DNA from: Fasciola hepatica
Lineage: Eukaryota > Platyhelminthes > Trematoda > Plagiorchiida > Fasciolidae
Length of the DNA: 64,000 nucleotides
Direction of reading: 5' to 3'
Assembly: GCA_948099385.1 (NCBI GenBank)
Contig: CANUEZ040000163.1
Location: 5,386,001 to 5,450,000 of the forward strand
Each line of letters begins with the position of its first letter. Position 1 is the first letter of the stretch. Shown here piece by piece: positions 24,056-36,422 of this stretch. The translations under genes and the position numbers were made by a program. Under the pieces are notes generated by a model. That model worked only from the letters and a program-made list of their open reading frames with translations, was not told the DNA's origin and made no database searches.

Positions 24056-24424
24056 GATATTCGACAATTAGGCTGACTGATCGAGGTGTCCACAAGCAAT
24101 ACGTATAAGTCGGGTGTATTGACGTCTACACCGAACTTTCCTCTAGGAGATGCGTGTCACTGTCTGCTTAGCCATACTTTGTACTGGCTGTGGGAATATA
24201 GAGCAAAGCAGCTATTTACCATTGTCACAGCAATCGTTGGTGCTATATATTTGCGCCAGGGTTGCAAAATATCTCATGGCCAATTGGGAAAAATGGATTA
24301 CTTCGATCCATTTAACATTGTCATCTATGGGAAAAACTACAAACTGTTTTAACACGTTTAGTTGCCATGTACTGGATGCTTGTGGAAGGTCTTCATGGAG
24401 CCAGTTGTTCTAAATATCTGATAG

Positions 24425-26905
24425 GATCTGTAAAGTATATGGAGACAAGCATACATTGACGGATGTAACGGGGTGTTTTTCCAAACAATTAGTGGAAGTG
24501 GAGAATTGTAAACTCCTCTAAATGACTAATCAAGTCCTACTCAATTTAAATAACACGAAAATTCATTATTTGTATATGATCAGAACCCACAAATAATAAC
24601 AACTCCTCCAGATGATGCATAACACGGATCAATGATGTGTTGTCAAAAGTGTAAAAATGTTTCAATGTTACTTCAGCCAAAAATAATCTGAATTGTGAAC
24701 GCGATACGGCCCAGCGTAGGCATAATGCCAAGTTCATAACGATTGTTTGAAAATTTCCTATTTGCGATGAATCAGAACGGGCTTGTACCGAGTGTGATTG
24801 TTCGGCACCTTGGAATGGTTCGCAATGAAAATATTACTGGGAAAACATGGCCCTGAGCGGTTGATTTATCGAAGAGATTATTCATGCTATCCGGGACGGT
24901 GCCAAAATGTTCAAATACGTCCAAAAAGGAATATACCTTGTAGTTGATTCCGTATTCCCTATCACGACTTTAGAGTAGCGTAGGGGACACAATTCTGTTT
25001 TAATTAAAAAATACGAATGATCTCACAAAAATGTGCAGCAGAATATTTGTTATGTATTGATGTGAAATTGATTGACCAGTGTTGTAGATTGTTCTTCCAC
25101 TAAAAGAGAAACAAGAAACAAGGATAGAACATTTATTTATGTTTCCCATCTTAACTGAAGCAGATGATATCGCGCGTCACTTTTTTATAATCTGTTGCAG
25201 TCTGTATCGTATATGCGAATTATATATTGTCGCGTTATCTACTAATCTCACTTCGTAACTCGCAATGTGGAAGCTTTATAAAAACAGTACCATTCTTATT
25301 CTAATATCGAGTCCTTTTATTATCAAACGCAAATCCGTAAAAGATTCAAGCACTGAAGTGAAATAGTAATTTACTGATTTGTTCGTCCAATGTTGACTCA
25401 CTCAGACTGGGGAGGGCATTTTCTTCAAAATTCCCAATGAACGTATCGAATATTTCACATACAAAGGCGATCTGTGTAAAACTTTTCCTAAACAGCTGCA
25501 TGAATCATGAACCTTAATTTTTCTGCCATATAACGCAAGACGTTATGGTAAGTGGAAAGGTAAAAGTTGAAGTTTTGGACTGGATCATTTCATTTTCGAC
25601 CACATTCGTTCTTTATTCTGACCCAAGTAACAAAATTCTTCCTCAGAATGCACCTGGAAGCATACGACGAATGAGCACGTATATCTTTCTGTTTCAAAAG
25701 AATGGAGGAAATTAGTTGATAATTCATTTTCAGGTGAAAATATGTCATGCGTAATCACCATGAGTGTGGTTGCACCTCAAAAGTCATTTATAAACCAGTG
25801 AACATTCTGGCCAAATACTCATCCATGTGACTCCTCATTTGGCTGCTTCCAGCAGTGAGTATTTTATATTGCGCTGATGTGATATCAATTCATTAGAGCG
25901 TATTTCATCTAAGGCCTTATTGAATGTTGAGTAAGGGCTGTTTGCTTTGTCACGTGCAGAGCGCGAGCCTGGACGGTTCAACCAACCATCGAAAAAAGTT
26001 GCTTGTATTCCCATAAATGTGGAATGCTCATATGGGTTGAAAAGTAATTACGCAACCAACACATTCTGTATTACTCACAATATATTGGATCAACAGATCT
26101 CTAGTTCCCCTTCATTGCACTGGTCAGTACTATGCACCTGCAATGAATACCCTGGTTATCCTCCGACTTTACCAATTCCAAAAGTTTTTCCCAAAGAAAG
26201 CCGTGTGTGGATTGCCTCCTTTTCCAGGCCGATAGTGATCTCGTCACCGCATGTCTGACGCACTCTAATTGTGCCAAATGAATGTTTGGATCCTAATACA
26301 AATTTCACAGAATTTGCTATTTACGGATCAATGCGTGAATGTGATCGGTTCCGGTACTTCTTGAGGTTCATCGTGTGATTGGATGTGTTTATTTTTGCTG
26401 GCACATATCCTGAACACCTAATCTCAAAAAAAATAGATATATATATTTTGTTTAGGAAACTATCACGGTTAGCCAATATAAATGGTGTGCTAAAAAGCTT
26501 CTTGCATTATTCCCATGAACTAGTGGACATTTCTTGTAATGACAAAGCGAGTAGCTCCAGAAGATTTTAGATGCTTGATTAATGGTAACATCGCACGCAC
26601 GATGTTGACGGAATCAGAAGCTAAGTGCGCCGACTCCCGGTTGAGTAAACGGAAAGACCTCATCAAAATTCAGTTTTATTTGTTCACGATTGTCTTGTGG
26701 TTAGAACGCACTGACATTATATCCAGTGTGTCCACGTACTTGTTGCTGTTACAAACCAGTGTTCTAATCTCTCTGTTTTTTATTCAGTTGTCTGGGTTTA
26801 GTATTCAAACATGGGTCTCCGAAGTGGTACCAGGATAAACACGCCCAGGGATTTGCATAAGCGCCATTAACGATTTGAACTAGTTATAAACTTACTCTTA
26901 TAAAT
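24425..26905 (+). repeat. Dispersed repeat block Q, copy 2
   Basis: Counterpart of 1405-4240 in the same orientation. The best preserved stretch is 26450-26730, where long runs match copy 1. The ends fade into unrelated sequence near 24425 and 26905. This copy is followed by the SINE cluster rather than preceded by block P. Confidence 0.75.
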
Positions 26906-26961
26906 AGTACTTATGTTCAAGGATGTGAAGCTAAAAAGCTACTGTTTTAACTTGAGGAAAT

Positions 26962-27156
26962 CCAGCGTTTGAAACCTGGGCCCTTTTATCTCGAAAGCGT
27001 GTGTGTTACCACTGCTTCACCCCGTTCCCATCCGGACTGATCCGAATCGCCAAGGTAAGCTTGTTCAGATGTCGACCTTTAGGAGAGCCAGAAATGCCCA
27101 ACAGCTTCGAATGGAGACACGGTATCGGCCCCGTTAACTCCAAGCGAACACCTCCC
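26962..27156 (-). repeat. SINE, minus-strand arm of a fold-back
   Basis: Reverse complement of 27292-27486 at about 90%. On the minus strand it reads GGGAGGTGTTCGCTTGGAGT through ATTCGGATCAGTCCGGATGG to a B-box-like GGTTTCAAACGC, then stops, without the hammerhead part that the plus copy has downstream. The spacer between the two arms is 135 bases. Confidence 0.8.
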
Positions 27157-27291
27157 ACATTCAGCTAAACAAATATCCATCAATCTCACAAGCTACTTGC
27201 AAGTAATTGCGTGATATATATACCAGAAATGTGATTCAGGTTTGAAGTGTAGGGATGTGCACCCCATCCTGTGGAGAAGACCTGACTTGGT

Positions 27292-27672
27292 GGGAGGAAT
27301 TTGCTTGGAGTTAACGGGGCTGGTACCGTGTCTCCATTCGAAGCTGTTGGGCATTTCTGGTTCTCCTAGAGGTCGACATCTGAACAAGCTTACATTGACA
27401 ATTCGGATCAGTCCGGATGGGAAGGGATTGACGCATTGGTAACACACACGCCTTCGAGGTGAAAGAGCCTGGGTTTCAAACACTGGGTGTGGCAGAGGAT
27501 ATGCACCACTGATGAGCTCTAACAACAGCGAAACTCGAGTCTGATTCTTCCGGGTGCAGGTGGGTCGGATGACCTGAGGTTTGTGCGTGAAAGGTGGAGT
27601 CCGAATGACAGTCAGCTGAACGAATATCCATCAATTCCTTACACTGCTCGCAAGTAACTGCGTGATATATAT
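27292..27672 (+). repeat. Hammerhead-bearing SINE, plus copy
   Basis: Starts with the arm shared with 26962-27156. It continues with a tRNA-like stretch (GGTAACACACACGCCTTCGAGG, then CCTGGGTTTCAAACAC as B box), then the hammerhead motif at 27503-27547. It ends in a tail ATATCCATCAAT...GCAAGTAACTGCGTGATATATAT (27620-27671). The same tail, slightly diverged, lies at 27162-27222, so at least one more copy was present upstream. A tRNA-like head, hammerhead body and short tail match the layout of the schistosome Sm-alpha SINE family; this is a family-level resemblance, not an identity. Confidence 0.65.
27503..27547 (+). ncRNA. Hammerhead ribozyme motif, partly decayed
   Basis: The core is present: CTGATGA (27509-27515), a short helix II (G-CT...AG-C, 27516-27529), GAAA (27530-27533), and C at the cleavage position (27541). 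Helix III is the 8-base palindrome ACTCGAGT (27533-27540). Helix I would pair GCACCA (27503-27508) with TGATTC (27542-27547), of which only about four of six pairs form. Such minimal motifs with a helix III too short to fold alone are known from flatworm SINEs and Penelope elements and work as RNA dimers. Helix I decay suggests weak or no activity. Confidence 0.7.
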
Positions 27673-29461
27673 TGCCTATATATGATGGACAACACTCGAA
27701 TACATTTTACGGCGTACTTACCAATCCACAGAAATAAGAGAAAAGTTTGGTTATCACTTTGAGTATTGTCTATTTTTAGGCACAGCTGATACATCAATGA
27801 CCAAACAATGAACAGGGACACTCACATTTTGGTCTTCTCATAAATGACAAATCGCGCTGTCTGTTTTTGCTTTTTGGTTAGCGCGCACGCCTTGAAGCAG
27901 GAGTGAAAACTCGTCTGTTGATTAGATTGATCAAGACCAGGACGAACTCCACCACTTCTCCTCATGTTCCATGAACAGGTACGACTTGCACAGGTAGTTG
28001 ATGGAATGAAGCGCAGAGACATTCGAGGTATGACTCCTCTCCGAGAGATCAACGACCCTTATCATCAAGTTAGCAGTGTGCATTTTCAGTAATTCTGCTC
28101 ATTTCTCAAAATATCTCCATTTTCGAGGTGGAAAGTCTAATCAGAAGGATGACAATCACAGCGATGTCAAAAGGATGGAGGTGAGCATAGTATGTAATGC
28201 CTAGAATCGATTCGTAACAGTGTGACGCGCAAACTGCCTTGTAGCCATCTCAGGATGCCGAGACTATTATTTAAATTGAGCGTGCCCTTCAGCCTCTTAT
28301 CAGTTAAGCTTTCCGCCGATGGTCTGGTGATGTACATTTTTCTATGTTTTTGTCGTTTATCTTTTCAGTTACCGTTTTTTCCTATGCAATAATGGTACAG
28401 CCTATCATAAAAACGGTCCTCGCCAGTCAGAGGCCCCCGGATGGATAAGTGGGCGGGAGGAGAAGCACACTTACGACCCGGGACATGGGAATTGAAAGTC
28501 CGACCGGATGACCTTTGAACATCACCGGTCAGATAGCTGCCGGCGTAAGTTGAACTCTTTGGACGAGTTTAATGAACCACTAGAAAGAACCCACGAACAG
28601 CCGTTACATAAAACAACTTTTGAGAAAACATTGGCTTCCTTATGAGCCTCCATAAAGTACCCTGGTAGTCTTGGTTCTCATACGTTGTATGAGTTTTGTA
28701 TTCACTGTGAACCGGTTTATCGTACGACAATACAGTCATTTCAATAGTCGCAGCCTATTAGACCTGTATTACTGAATGTATAATAACTGTCTGCTGTTGA
28801 TTTATCCGACCATTTTGCCATCGTGCCCATATAGAACAGCATGACAACAGAAACATTATGCGACATTATTGACTGAAGTTTGTAAGTGTGAAAATTTGAA
28901 CCTGAAACCTAAACCTCCATTTGACATTCAAAACTGAGGTTTACTCCAAATCCTATTACACCATGCAATTTGGGGTTTGTGGAGCAGAAGTTAGTATCAC
29001 TACTGACTTTCACGGAAGTTCCAGAGGAGGGAAGGAATCGAGACCGCCCGTGATAAAATGAACACTTCCCATCCGATTGCATCCCATTACCATCTTGCAC
29101 AAAGTTTCCAGCAGTTTCTTTTGAATGTGAACTAGAGGTGGATAATTATATAAAACATGGTACCAAAAATACAAGTGTACTGATTTGTAATTTCAGTTCC
29201 TGTTTATGAAACTGAGTGTTTCGTTATTCTCAGAAATTCACGACAAAATGATCAGGTTCAGGGTTAGACATGTCATTCAGTTGCTCAATATTTGTAATGA
29301 TTTCTGTTTTTGTAGATTTTCTCTCCAGGGACAACGTATTTTGCATTTTTCTGTGACTCAGACTGAAGGAAAGAGCACCTGTCTACCTGGTCTCAAACTG
29401 ATCGCGAGAAGCACGCTGAGTTGCTGGAATTGATTTTTCATTAGCACAAAGTCACGAAATT

Positions 29462-29462
<1 letters not shown>
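27673..29462. other. No recognisable gene; possible tRNA-like remnant
   Basis: Near 27875-27900 TTTGGTTAGCGCGCACGCC resembles a polymerase III A box and anticodon arm of the same SINE type, but no B box follows. The rest shows only chance-length frames. A GC-rich patch at 28430-28560 is unexplained. Confidence 0.4.

Positions 29463-29463
<1 letters not shown>

Positions 29464-29513
<50 letters not shown>
29464..29513. repeat. (TA)n microsatellite
   Basis: About 50 bases of uninterrupted TA. Confidence 0.95.
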
Positions 29514-29516
<3 letters not shown>

Positions 29517-29894
29517 TTGTATTTATATAAACAAGTATCACTGAAAACGGGCTTGATCGCTAACCTGTGTCATCAAGTTTCATTGATAAACCACTGGAAA
29601 TTTTACGCGAGCAACCCCCACGAAAGTCTGCACAACCCAAGTTTTGGTGATCCTGACCACATCTTTGTCAGCTTTTCTTGTCACCGGTGATGGATACGTG
29701 TTTCATGCCGTTGTTGTTGTCGTCATTCCCGAGGGATGCCGATGGCCATCGTAACAACATCACCCCCATAAACTGGATGCATATGGCTAACTAAGCATCT
29801 CTTCATATTCACTTGTGGTAACACCGATGGCCCTAATACCAACCGGTAAACATGCTACAAGCTTGTTTCAAGCTCATCGACAGTGAACATATGT

Positions 29895-30690
29895 TGGGTC
29901 ATTCATACTAGTAATTTGAAAAAGTCAGTTGGAACGTTTATGGGATGAATCTAATACATCATTTTCAAAAAAATCCAAATTCAGTCAACTACTTTTTTGA
30001 ATGTACGCTGAATGAGAAAATCAAGGGAAATTATCGGTAAAATGCACAACGCTTGTTGACAGCACTTTAGCTTGGTGTGCTTTTGTGTTCATCGTATACA
30101 TTTTTTTCTAGCAAATTATACTCCGCGTGCAAAGTCAAAGTGCGCACCCTGACGATAATCATGTTCAGTTGGTAATACTATTATATCCCTTGATCCCTTC
30201 AGTCAAGTCTCCGTATCACATGAAACTGGCGGAAGTGTTGCGTTGTACGTCCACATTATGCTGAGCAAGCCAATGGTATGGTAATGCACTACTTTACTCA
30301 TGCAGAGGAAAGGAAAATACTTTCTACATACTCGAAATTGTTTCGTCCATCATTAAACTTCTGGATAGAAGCCGGAATAGGTGCGTAGTTGATAGAACCT
30401 ACCTATCCCGCTCACCTCATCATGTCAAATCATGTCTGTGTTAGCAGTATACACTCTTTTTGGGTGGATTTTCATCAATTCGGCCATATCTGTGAATATA
30501 GAAATACTTACGAATTACGGTAGTTATCATCAAATTAAACTGTTCGGTAGGTCTGCGGTGACTTCCAGTTGATCGATAAACAGACGAGCTTGATTTGGTG
30601 AAACAACTTTGCATAATGCAGATGTGAAAATCATTTGGGAGTAGGTAATATCACATCCCCAAACTACATCGTCAGCTTATTTGTGGTCAG
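29895..30690 (+). repeat. Dispersed repeat block P, copy 2
   Basis: Counterpart of 1-700, same orientation; see the shared GCACAACGC and TGCTGAGCAAGCCA segments (30040 and 30258). It carries an extra insertion of about 20 bases (TTGACAGCACTTTAGCTTGG) and an extra segment near 30370 relative to copy 1. Confidence 0.75.
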
Positions 30691-30716
30691 TAAGTGTTGA
30701 AAAGATTGAAACTCAA

Positions 30717-31090
30717 TTAACGTACAGATTGGGGATTTGGACGGCTCAAGCAAGAGAAATTTCTCCGATAGCTGAAACAGTCTATAATTAGCTTGCACAC
30801 GTTTGGGTCTGTACCACTTGTATAAAGCACGCTGAGCGAGATTGATCGATCAGGGCAATCAAATGTATTTTTGTGGTCTAGAAACATCAGTCTGTCAGTG
30901 GGACATTTTGTACCTAAAGCAAAAGCTATTGAGTGCACTAGATGAGTTATGGCATTTTATGTGCAGCACGAATATTATCAACAATTTGGTGTATATCTTG
31001 TACAGCACATACCAAAACCCACAGTAACAGAATCCTCTGGAACAAACTGAGCACCACAGAGGCATAGGCAATTGGGTGGCATTTCCCAGG
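30717..31090 (-). pseudogene. RTE/CR1-like LINE reverse-transcriptase fragment
   Basis: The minus strand reads RLMFLDHKNTFDCPDRSI, then LYTSGTDPNVCKLIIDCFS. This matches the block around the first catalytic aspartate of RTE- or CR1-type reverse transcriptases (F-x-D-F-K-x-A-F-D-S-V-D-R, then a glycine-proline turn and a helix). Several residues are changed (H for F, T for A, C for S). Upstream (30940-31090) the fragment continues only with frameshifts and stops. The downstream QGDPLSP and FADD boxes are absent, so it is a short dead piece. Confidence 0.6.
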
Positions 31091-32262
31091 TTCTTCCATA
31101 AAAATAGGTGTTATCTTGTCCAGTCTCCAAACTTCATGGTGTTACCCGCTTGTTGGATAGTAGGTGGAGATATTGGTTACCGGAACCTAAATCGTGTCAG
31201 CACGCACTAGTGGTACAGTAGATGATAGCTCATCTGGACAAGGAGCATTATTTATCACCACTTTGCCCAGCTGATGAGAGACCATCCCAGGCCTAATAAC
31301 TGTTGGCTGGAGTGAGTTAATGAAGACTGGCGTGGAAGTACACTGCGACACTGAACTGAAACGAGAGTTCACCTTTTTAAACGTCAAACTTTACATTATT
31401 GTTTATTGAGTTGCCGCCACTTAGGTATTCTACGGCTTTCCACATGTTACGACAACTGACGATTCCTAAAACGGTGCCTGCATACAACTTATTCAAGTGT
31501 TTAACTTCAGATGGGATAAAGTTGTCGTAGATTTTGACTTGTGTTCTACGTCAAAACGGAGTCGAATCGCATGTATATTCTTTCCAGTAGCTCGGAAAGT
31601 GAAGAACGACGGCCAAGACATCATTTGTGTTGTATCCCTCTTTTTCTGTTCTGCACTTTTTATGGACGGCGTGAACATTCGACCCCTACTTGGAACTCCT
31701 GTTGCATCAGTTTTCAAACGTGAATCAAATGGAAAGCCATACGACTATCAAATGAAAGTTTTCTCGTGAATGAGTAGCGCATCATTCGAACCAGTAACAG
31801 AGAAATATGGGATTTGAGGACGCTGTCCGAATCCTGCTTTTTCAAGTTGATTTGTTTAGAAAGACGAGATTCAGCTTGAATGATTGGCTTTTCAGCCAAA
31901 ATGTGTCGGATCGCTCACAAAATTTTGGTCAGCTGTAAAGTCAAGTTCTTCGAAGGGCGATGTTTCAATAATCGTTGGTTGACACACCGGCTTAGCCCAC
32001 CCGAACTGACTGAAAACTTTACTTCAGCGAGGTTTTCACTACTCCCCAACACCTTGCCTTCTGAGAAAACGGCCTGGACTTTGATGGTTGCCGTCTGTTT
32101 CCGAATGCTATCACCCGGTGTCCATTGGGAGGAGGGGGAGGAATGGATTTGTGGTGAATGATTTGAAACTCTGGATGCAAGAGTAACAACCTCCAAGTTA
32201 CCGAAAGGTCCGGAAAGATGTGCCCACAATCATTCTTCTGTGACGCTAAGAAAATTAGCAAA

Positions 32263-33010
32263 TTATCTCTCGGACCTACGTTTTGCGCAACTCAACTACG
32301 TTATCATCAGATGGAAAATGAAAGCCAATTTTGAATACTTATTGAGCCAATTGTCTGACCTCATTTTTCTATGGATGCAAAAGGTATCACGCATCTAGAT
32401 CCCTGTTGAACGGAATATTGACAGAGCAGCATCGAGATGCGATCCAAGAACTATTGAATGGGCAAGATTTATTACTAGCGAAACCGGATGACGGTGTGGA
32501 ATTTGTTGTACTAGACGGAGACCACTATGACAAAAAAATAATGTCTGTTTCATCTGATTATAGAAAGTCCACCTACCATCCGGATGAGAAAGACAAAGCA
32601 CAAGAAGACGAGACCAAGTGGACAGCGATCTTCAATGAGCTTGAGTCAGAAAACGTTATTTCCTAAACGCTGTACGACAAACTTGTTCCTTGCCGCTCAC
32701 AACCATCTAGACTCAATGGATTACCAAAAGTATACAAACCAAGTATACCAATAAGACCAGTGATTGACATGAAAACCTAAGACCATCACGCCACGGCTCA
32801 GTTGATTGCAGACCTTCTTGAACCTTGAACACTGTGTACTACATTTTCCCACCACGAACATCCTCCAAAGAGACGGACAAATGTACCGAAATTTCAATGC
32901 TGGCAAAAGACGTACGGTTGTTGTGAATTTGTTTGACACTTTAATTCCATTGATTACGAACTGCATTGAACATGGGAGCCAACTGGCGCGTCAAATGACA
33001 AATTTATAGC
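32263..33010 (+). pseudogene. Second Penelope-like element, broken N-terminal fragment
   Basis: It begins with LSLGPTFC (32263), the conserved start of many Penelope-like proteins. It then has a stop, an open stretch (32406-32666) with LLLAKPDDGVEFVVLDGDHY, matching the LLRPDKGSGVVLMDKREY segment of the element at 22-24 kb, and after a further stop SRLNGLPKVYKPSIPIRPVI, matching its RLYGLPKTHKDGIPIRPIV. A poorly kept VNLFDTLIPL follows near 32915. The YMDD box and GIY-YIG nuclease are missing. It lies on the opposite strand and is much more diverged, so it is an older and different family member. Confidence 0.8.
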
Positions 33011-34435
33011 TCTTTCACAATCAACTGAGTCCACTTTCTGTGATTGGTAAACGAGACAGAGCTATTGTCATCCTCGTGTTCGAACTCCTGATTTCATTTG
33101 CTATTTCATCTTCTTTTCCACGGTTCTACTTTACGGGGTGTATGAATTTAATTCATCCGGATATCATTGCGAGGATGAATGATGAACAATGAAGGTAATA
33201 ACGTACGTCGCTTCGGTTTGCATTGCGCTGGAAAAGCAAAGCAGAAATGTGGCCTGTTACAGGAGATATTATTTTTTCCGCTCCAGGTGAGACCATTTTA
33301 TAACCAACCTAATAACTGTCGGAGATTTTGAACTCAAAGCAGTTCTGGTAACATTTTATTGTTTATTAACACAGCGAAGTCGAAATAGTTGGTGGATTGT
33401 CGACGTCTGGGTCACCACGGGTGACCATTTTAAAGACTGGTTTTACAAACGAATGAAGCTGGAATGAAAGTGGTTCTCCTGAAGTATCCTTTGCAAAGGC
33501 CGATCGAAGTAATCCGACAGGAAATCGCCAAAGTATCGATGTTTTACGCAAATACACAAGCCATTGAATTGTCTCTCAAATGAAATAATGTTATATATCC
33601 TGTCTAGTTAATTCTAACCATAAATAGCGAAGCAATCCTGATAAGTCGGTTAGATGCGTTATTCATGACTATTCTTCGAACTTGGAATTCGTCCTGAGCT
33701 CACCAGTTCTACAGGAGCACCATTACATTTGGCGTTTATTTGGCGTATTGGCAAGATGTACTCAGCATATGACGGAAGTACTCCAGACATGAGATTAGTA
33801 TGCAAGTCGCCCTGATTCCCAATTAATCAGTCTTGCTTTCTTCTCATTGATGCGTCCTCAAGCTTCTTCTCACATCGAAGTTATCAACCTCCCGTCTAGC
33901 TCCTCTAGTAATTTAATTAACTATGCTGATATCTTTATTATTTGCAACACTATCTTAGCCAAAGGGAAAATAATTAATCTGTCTCGTAAGTTTTAAAAAA
34001 TTGCGAGCTAATTTGAACGGGACGATCTTTCCCTCAACCATTCCAAGTGTTCTGAATGTATCTTCATCCCATCTCGGATATCCTCCCCGAATGACGCGTA
34101 AACTCTACGCACTATTCACTTAAACTGAATTCAATCTCGCATGCACCTCGGAGTGACGCTGAGCACTGATATTCTGATGTTGTCAGTTGTGCACGCATTA
34201 CACTGACTCGTCATTCAAATTCCATAGTTCGGGTAATTTGGCATGACAATTCTGAACACACACTACCTCGCGTGACACTGATAATACTGTACCTGTGTGA
34301 ACACCGAATGATCGCTGGTTATGACCAAGATTGACATATTCCTTGTTCCTACATCCCTGATCCTTATTTGAATAACTTCGACCTATGTTGCATTTAACCA
34401 ATCGTGAAGCATCGAGAAAAACCCCGTCCTCTATC
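33011..34435. other. No recognisable gene
   Basis: Possibly further decayed Penelope-like sequence at its left end. Otherwise only chance-length frames. Confidence 0.4.
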
Positions 34436-36422
34436 GAGTGTTCGATGCATCGTCCGGGTATTTTCAATTTATCCTGCGTTAAATTTAAACTCACTTTCTC
34501 CTCTCTTTCTCATTATGTTTTATAATACCGAGTCCGATTCTTCCTTGCAATATTTTCCCTGGTATCAACGCACGATTTGTGGTCACTCCTCTCAACCGCA
34601 TTTTTAAACCGAGTACGAACACGTGATTTGCACGGTAATATCTGCAAAACACTTGGTGGCTTCACGTGGACTTACTTATAATTGACTTGAATTTACAACG
34701 GCTGAAAGCCAAGTCAAATGGTTATAGGTACGTTTATCTTGTCATGATGATATGTTCTCACTCCTGTACCCCCTACAAGCCATTCTAAATTCCTTAGCGT
34801 CATCCAACAAAGTAAGATGGTCCAACGTCAGCGAGTCACACTCCACATTTCACTCCTTTCTTGTCTTTGCAGTGCAGCGTTTACCGGACAACCACTCTAG
34901 CATTCTCCGTGTAGTTGGGATAATCTCTACTGGACCTCTCCAAACGTCTCGTAATGACTCTTCCTCACGTGGTTACGATATGTTAGTCGGATACAGCAGG
35001 CTATCCTTAGAATATCTCACCAGTCCCTACTTTAACATTGTCTGTCAGCTACCAAACATAGACAACAATATCACTCGCGGAAGTCTCGGCGATCAATAGA
35101 AGCAACATCGGTATGCCTCTTTATATACAAACTAGTTAAATTTAAAAAATTAAAATTCCCCTAGAACTGGAGATACCAATCTCTTTACGCATATAACATT
35201 TCACCACATTCACTAACTCTATTCAACTTGGACGCATAAGGCCAGTCTGACGAACATTAATTATGGACCGCAGAACGCTATCCAACAGTAACATTCATCG
35301 TCCATTCACTGACACACTCCGTCGGCTTTTCCCCACAATCCATGGCGATTGATTGAATTTCGGGCACTGACAGTGATTTCAGTATTGAAAACTGGAATTC
35401 GACCAAATTCGACCGTAATCAGCTTTCGTCAGACGTGGCTTACTACTATGCAGAAGCCCGTTAGATACACGCCTGAATCGGTTCTCTAAAATTCAGTCCA
35501 AATACCAATCTGAATCGATCAGAGAATGACACTTTTACGAGACCAGCAGCTAGGGTTTTTCTGGTTGTATATTGTTGGTGCCACAAAATGCAGATAAAGA
35601 CACTCATGAAACTTGAACCTGCTAGTCCATACATTCTGAAAACCGAAGTATTGCCTAGACTTCACCCAAAGACGAAGCCAAGTCTAGTATATCGTTCGTA
35701 TACACCGATAATTTTTCATCACCACGCGTCAACGTTGAAGACTGATTTGTTTTGAATGTAATCGCCTCAACAAAATCGCACTGTAGTTCTCGTTTCCCAT
35801 TAATGCCATCGTAGTGAGTATTTGAACGGAGTGTGATTTCCCTTACCTTGTCCACTTCGCCCACTTGGAATGCGTATGACCAGCCGAGAGGCTTGCCTCT
35901 GTCTATTGGTCATAATAATGGTTGTCTCTCGATCACCTGGTTCGGTCACAAGATTGGTATATTAATTTATAGTTCTGATCTCGTCGAATTCGGGTTCACG
36001 TGAATATTTATGGGCGCACACTGTGGTGTGACGTGCAGACGACAAGCGCACGGTGTGGCCCCCTACGCGAAATGTGCAAGGGGGGAGTGCAAACGAAAAC
36101 ACGTCGTGAATATGGGTTACATTATCACTGGTTAGCGTCACTGTCCGCTGTCTTATTGCCCAATGGTGTGTGCGCGCTTTTGTGTGTTTTTGTGGACTGT
36201 ACATGACGGTGGTTCCAGCCTTGTAGCGCACGCATGCAGGATGGACCAAGATAAAGTTAACCATCAGCGAGTGATGAAGATCGGAAATTTGAGGTCTCTC
36301 ATCCTGAACACCAACGCGCACATATGCTGACTTTGTCTGCATATCGAACACACAGACTCGATGATGAAACCCGCGGCTCAGTCACGGTTACGTCGTCCTG
36401 TGCAAGCTGACAAAGGCCTAGT
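34436..36422 (-). repeat. Recent 2-kb interspersed repeat, copy 2 (inverted)
   Basis: Reverse complement of 18555-20497. It has about 45 extra bases, partly from a segment near 34680-34715 absent from copy 1. The reverse-strand frames 35962-36265 and 35655-35864 match those at 18712-19014 and 19112-19321 of copy 1. The flanks (TTGAATCTCTGACATG after 36422, and the CACGATTGGTT segment before 34436) differ from those of copy 1, which places the ends. Frames inside are equally conserved in coding and non-coding parts, so conservation reflects recent copying rather than selection. Confidence 0.8.

Noticed and set aside
28430..28560. GC-rich patch as a tRNA or SINE
   Set aside because: No A box and B box at the right spacing on either strand.
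31271..31278. CTGATGAG resembling a hammerhead core
   Set aside because: No GAAA core and no helix II or helix I partner follows within reach.
18555..36422. The whole 17.9-kb interval as one large transposon with 2-kb terminal inverted repeats (Maverick-like)
   Set aside because: No polymerase B, integrase, ATPase or capsid-like genes lie between the arms; the interior holds unrelated elements and block Q/P repeats.
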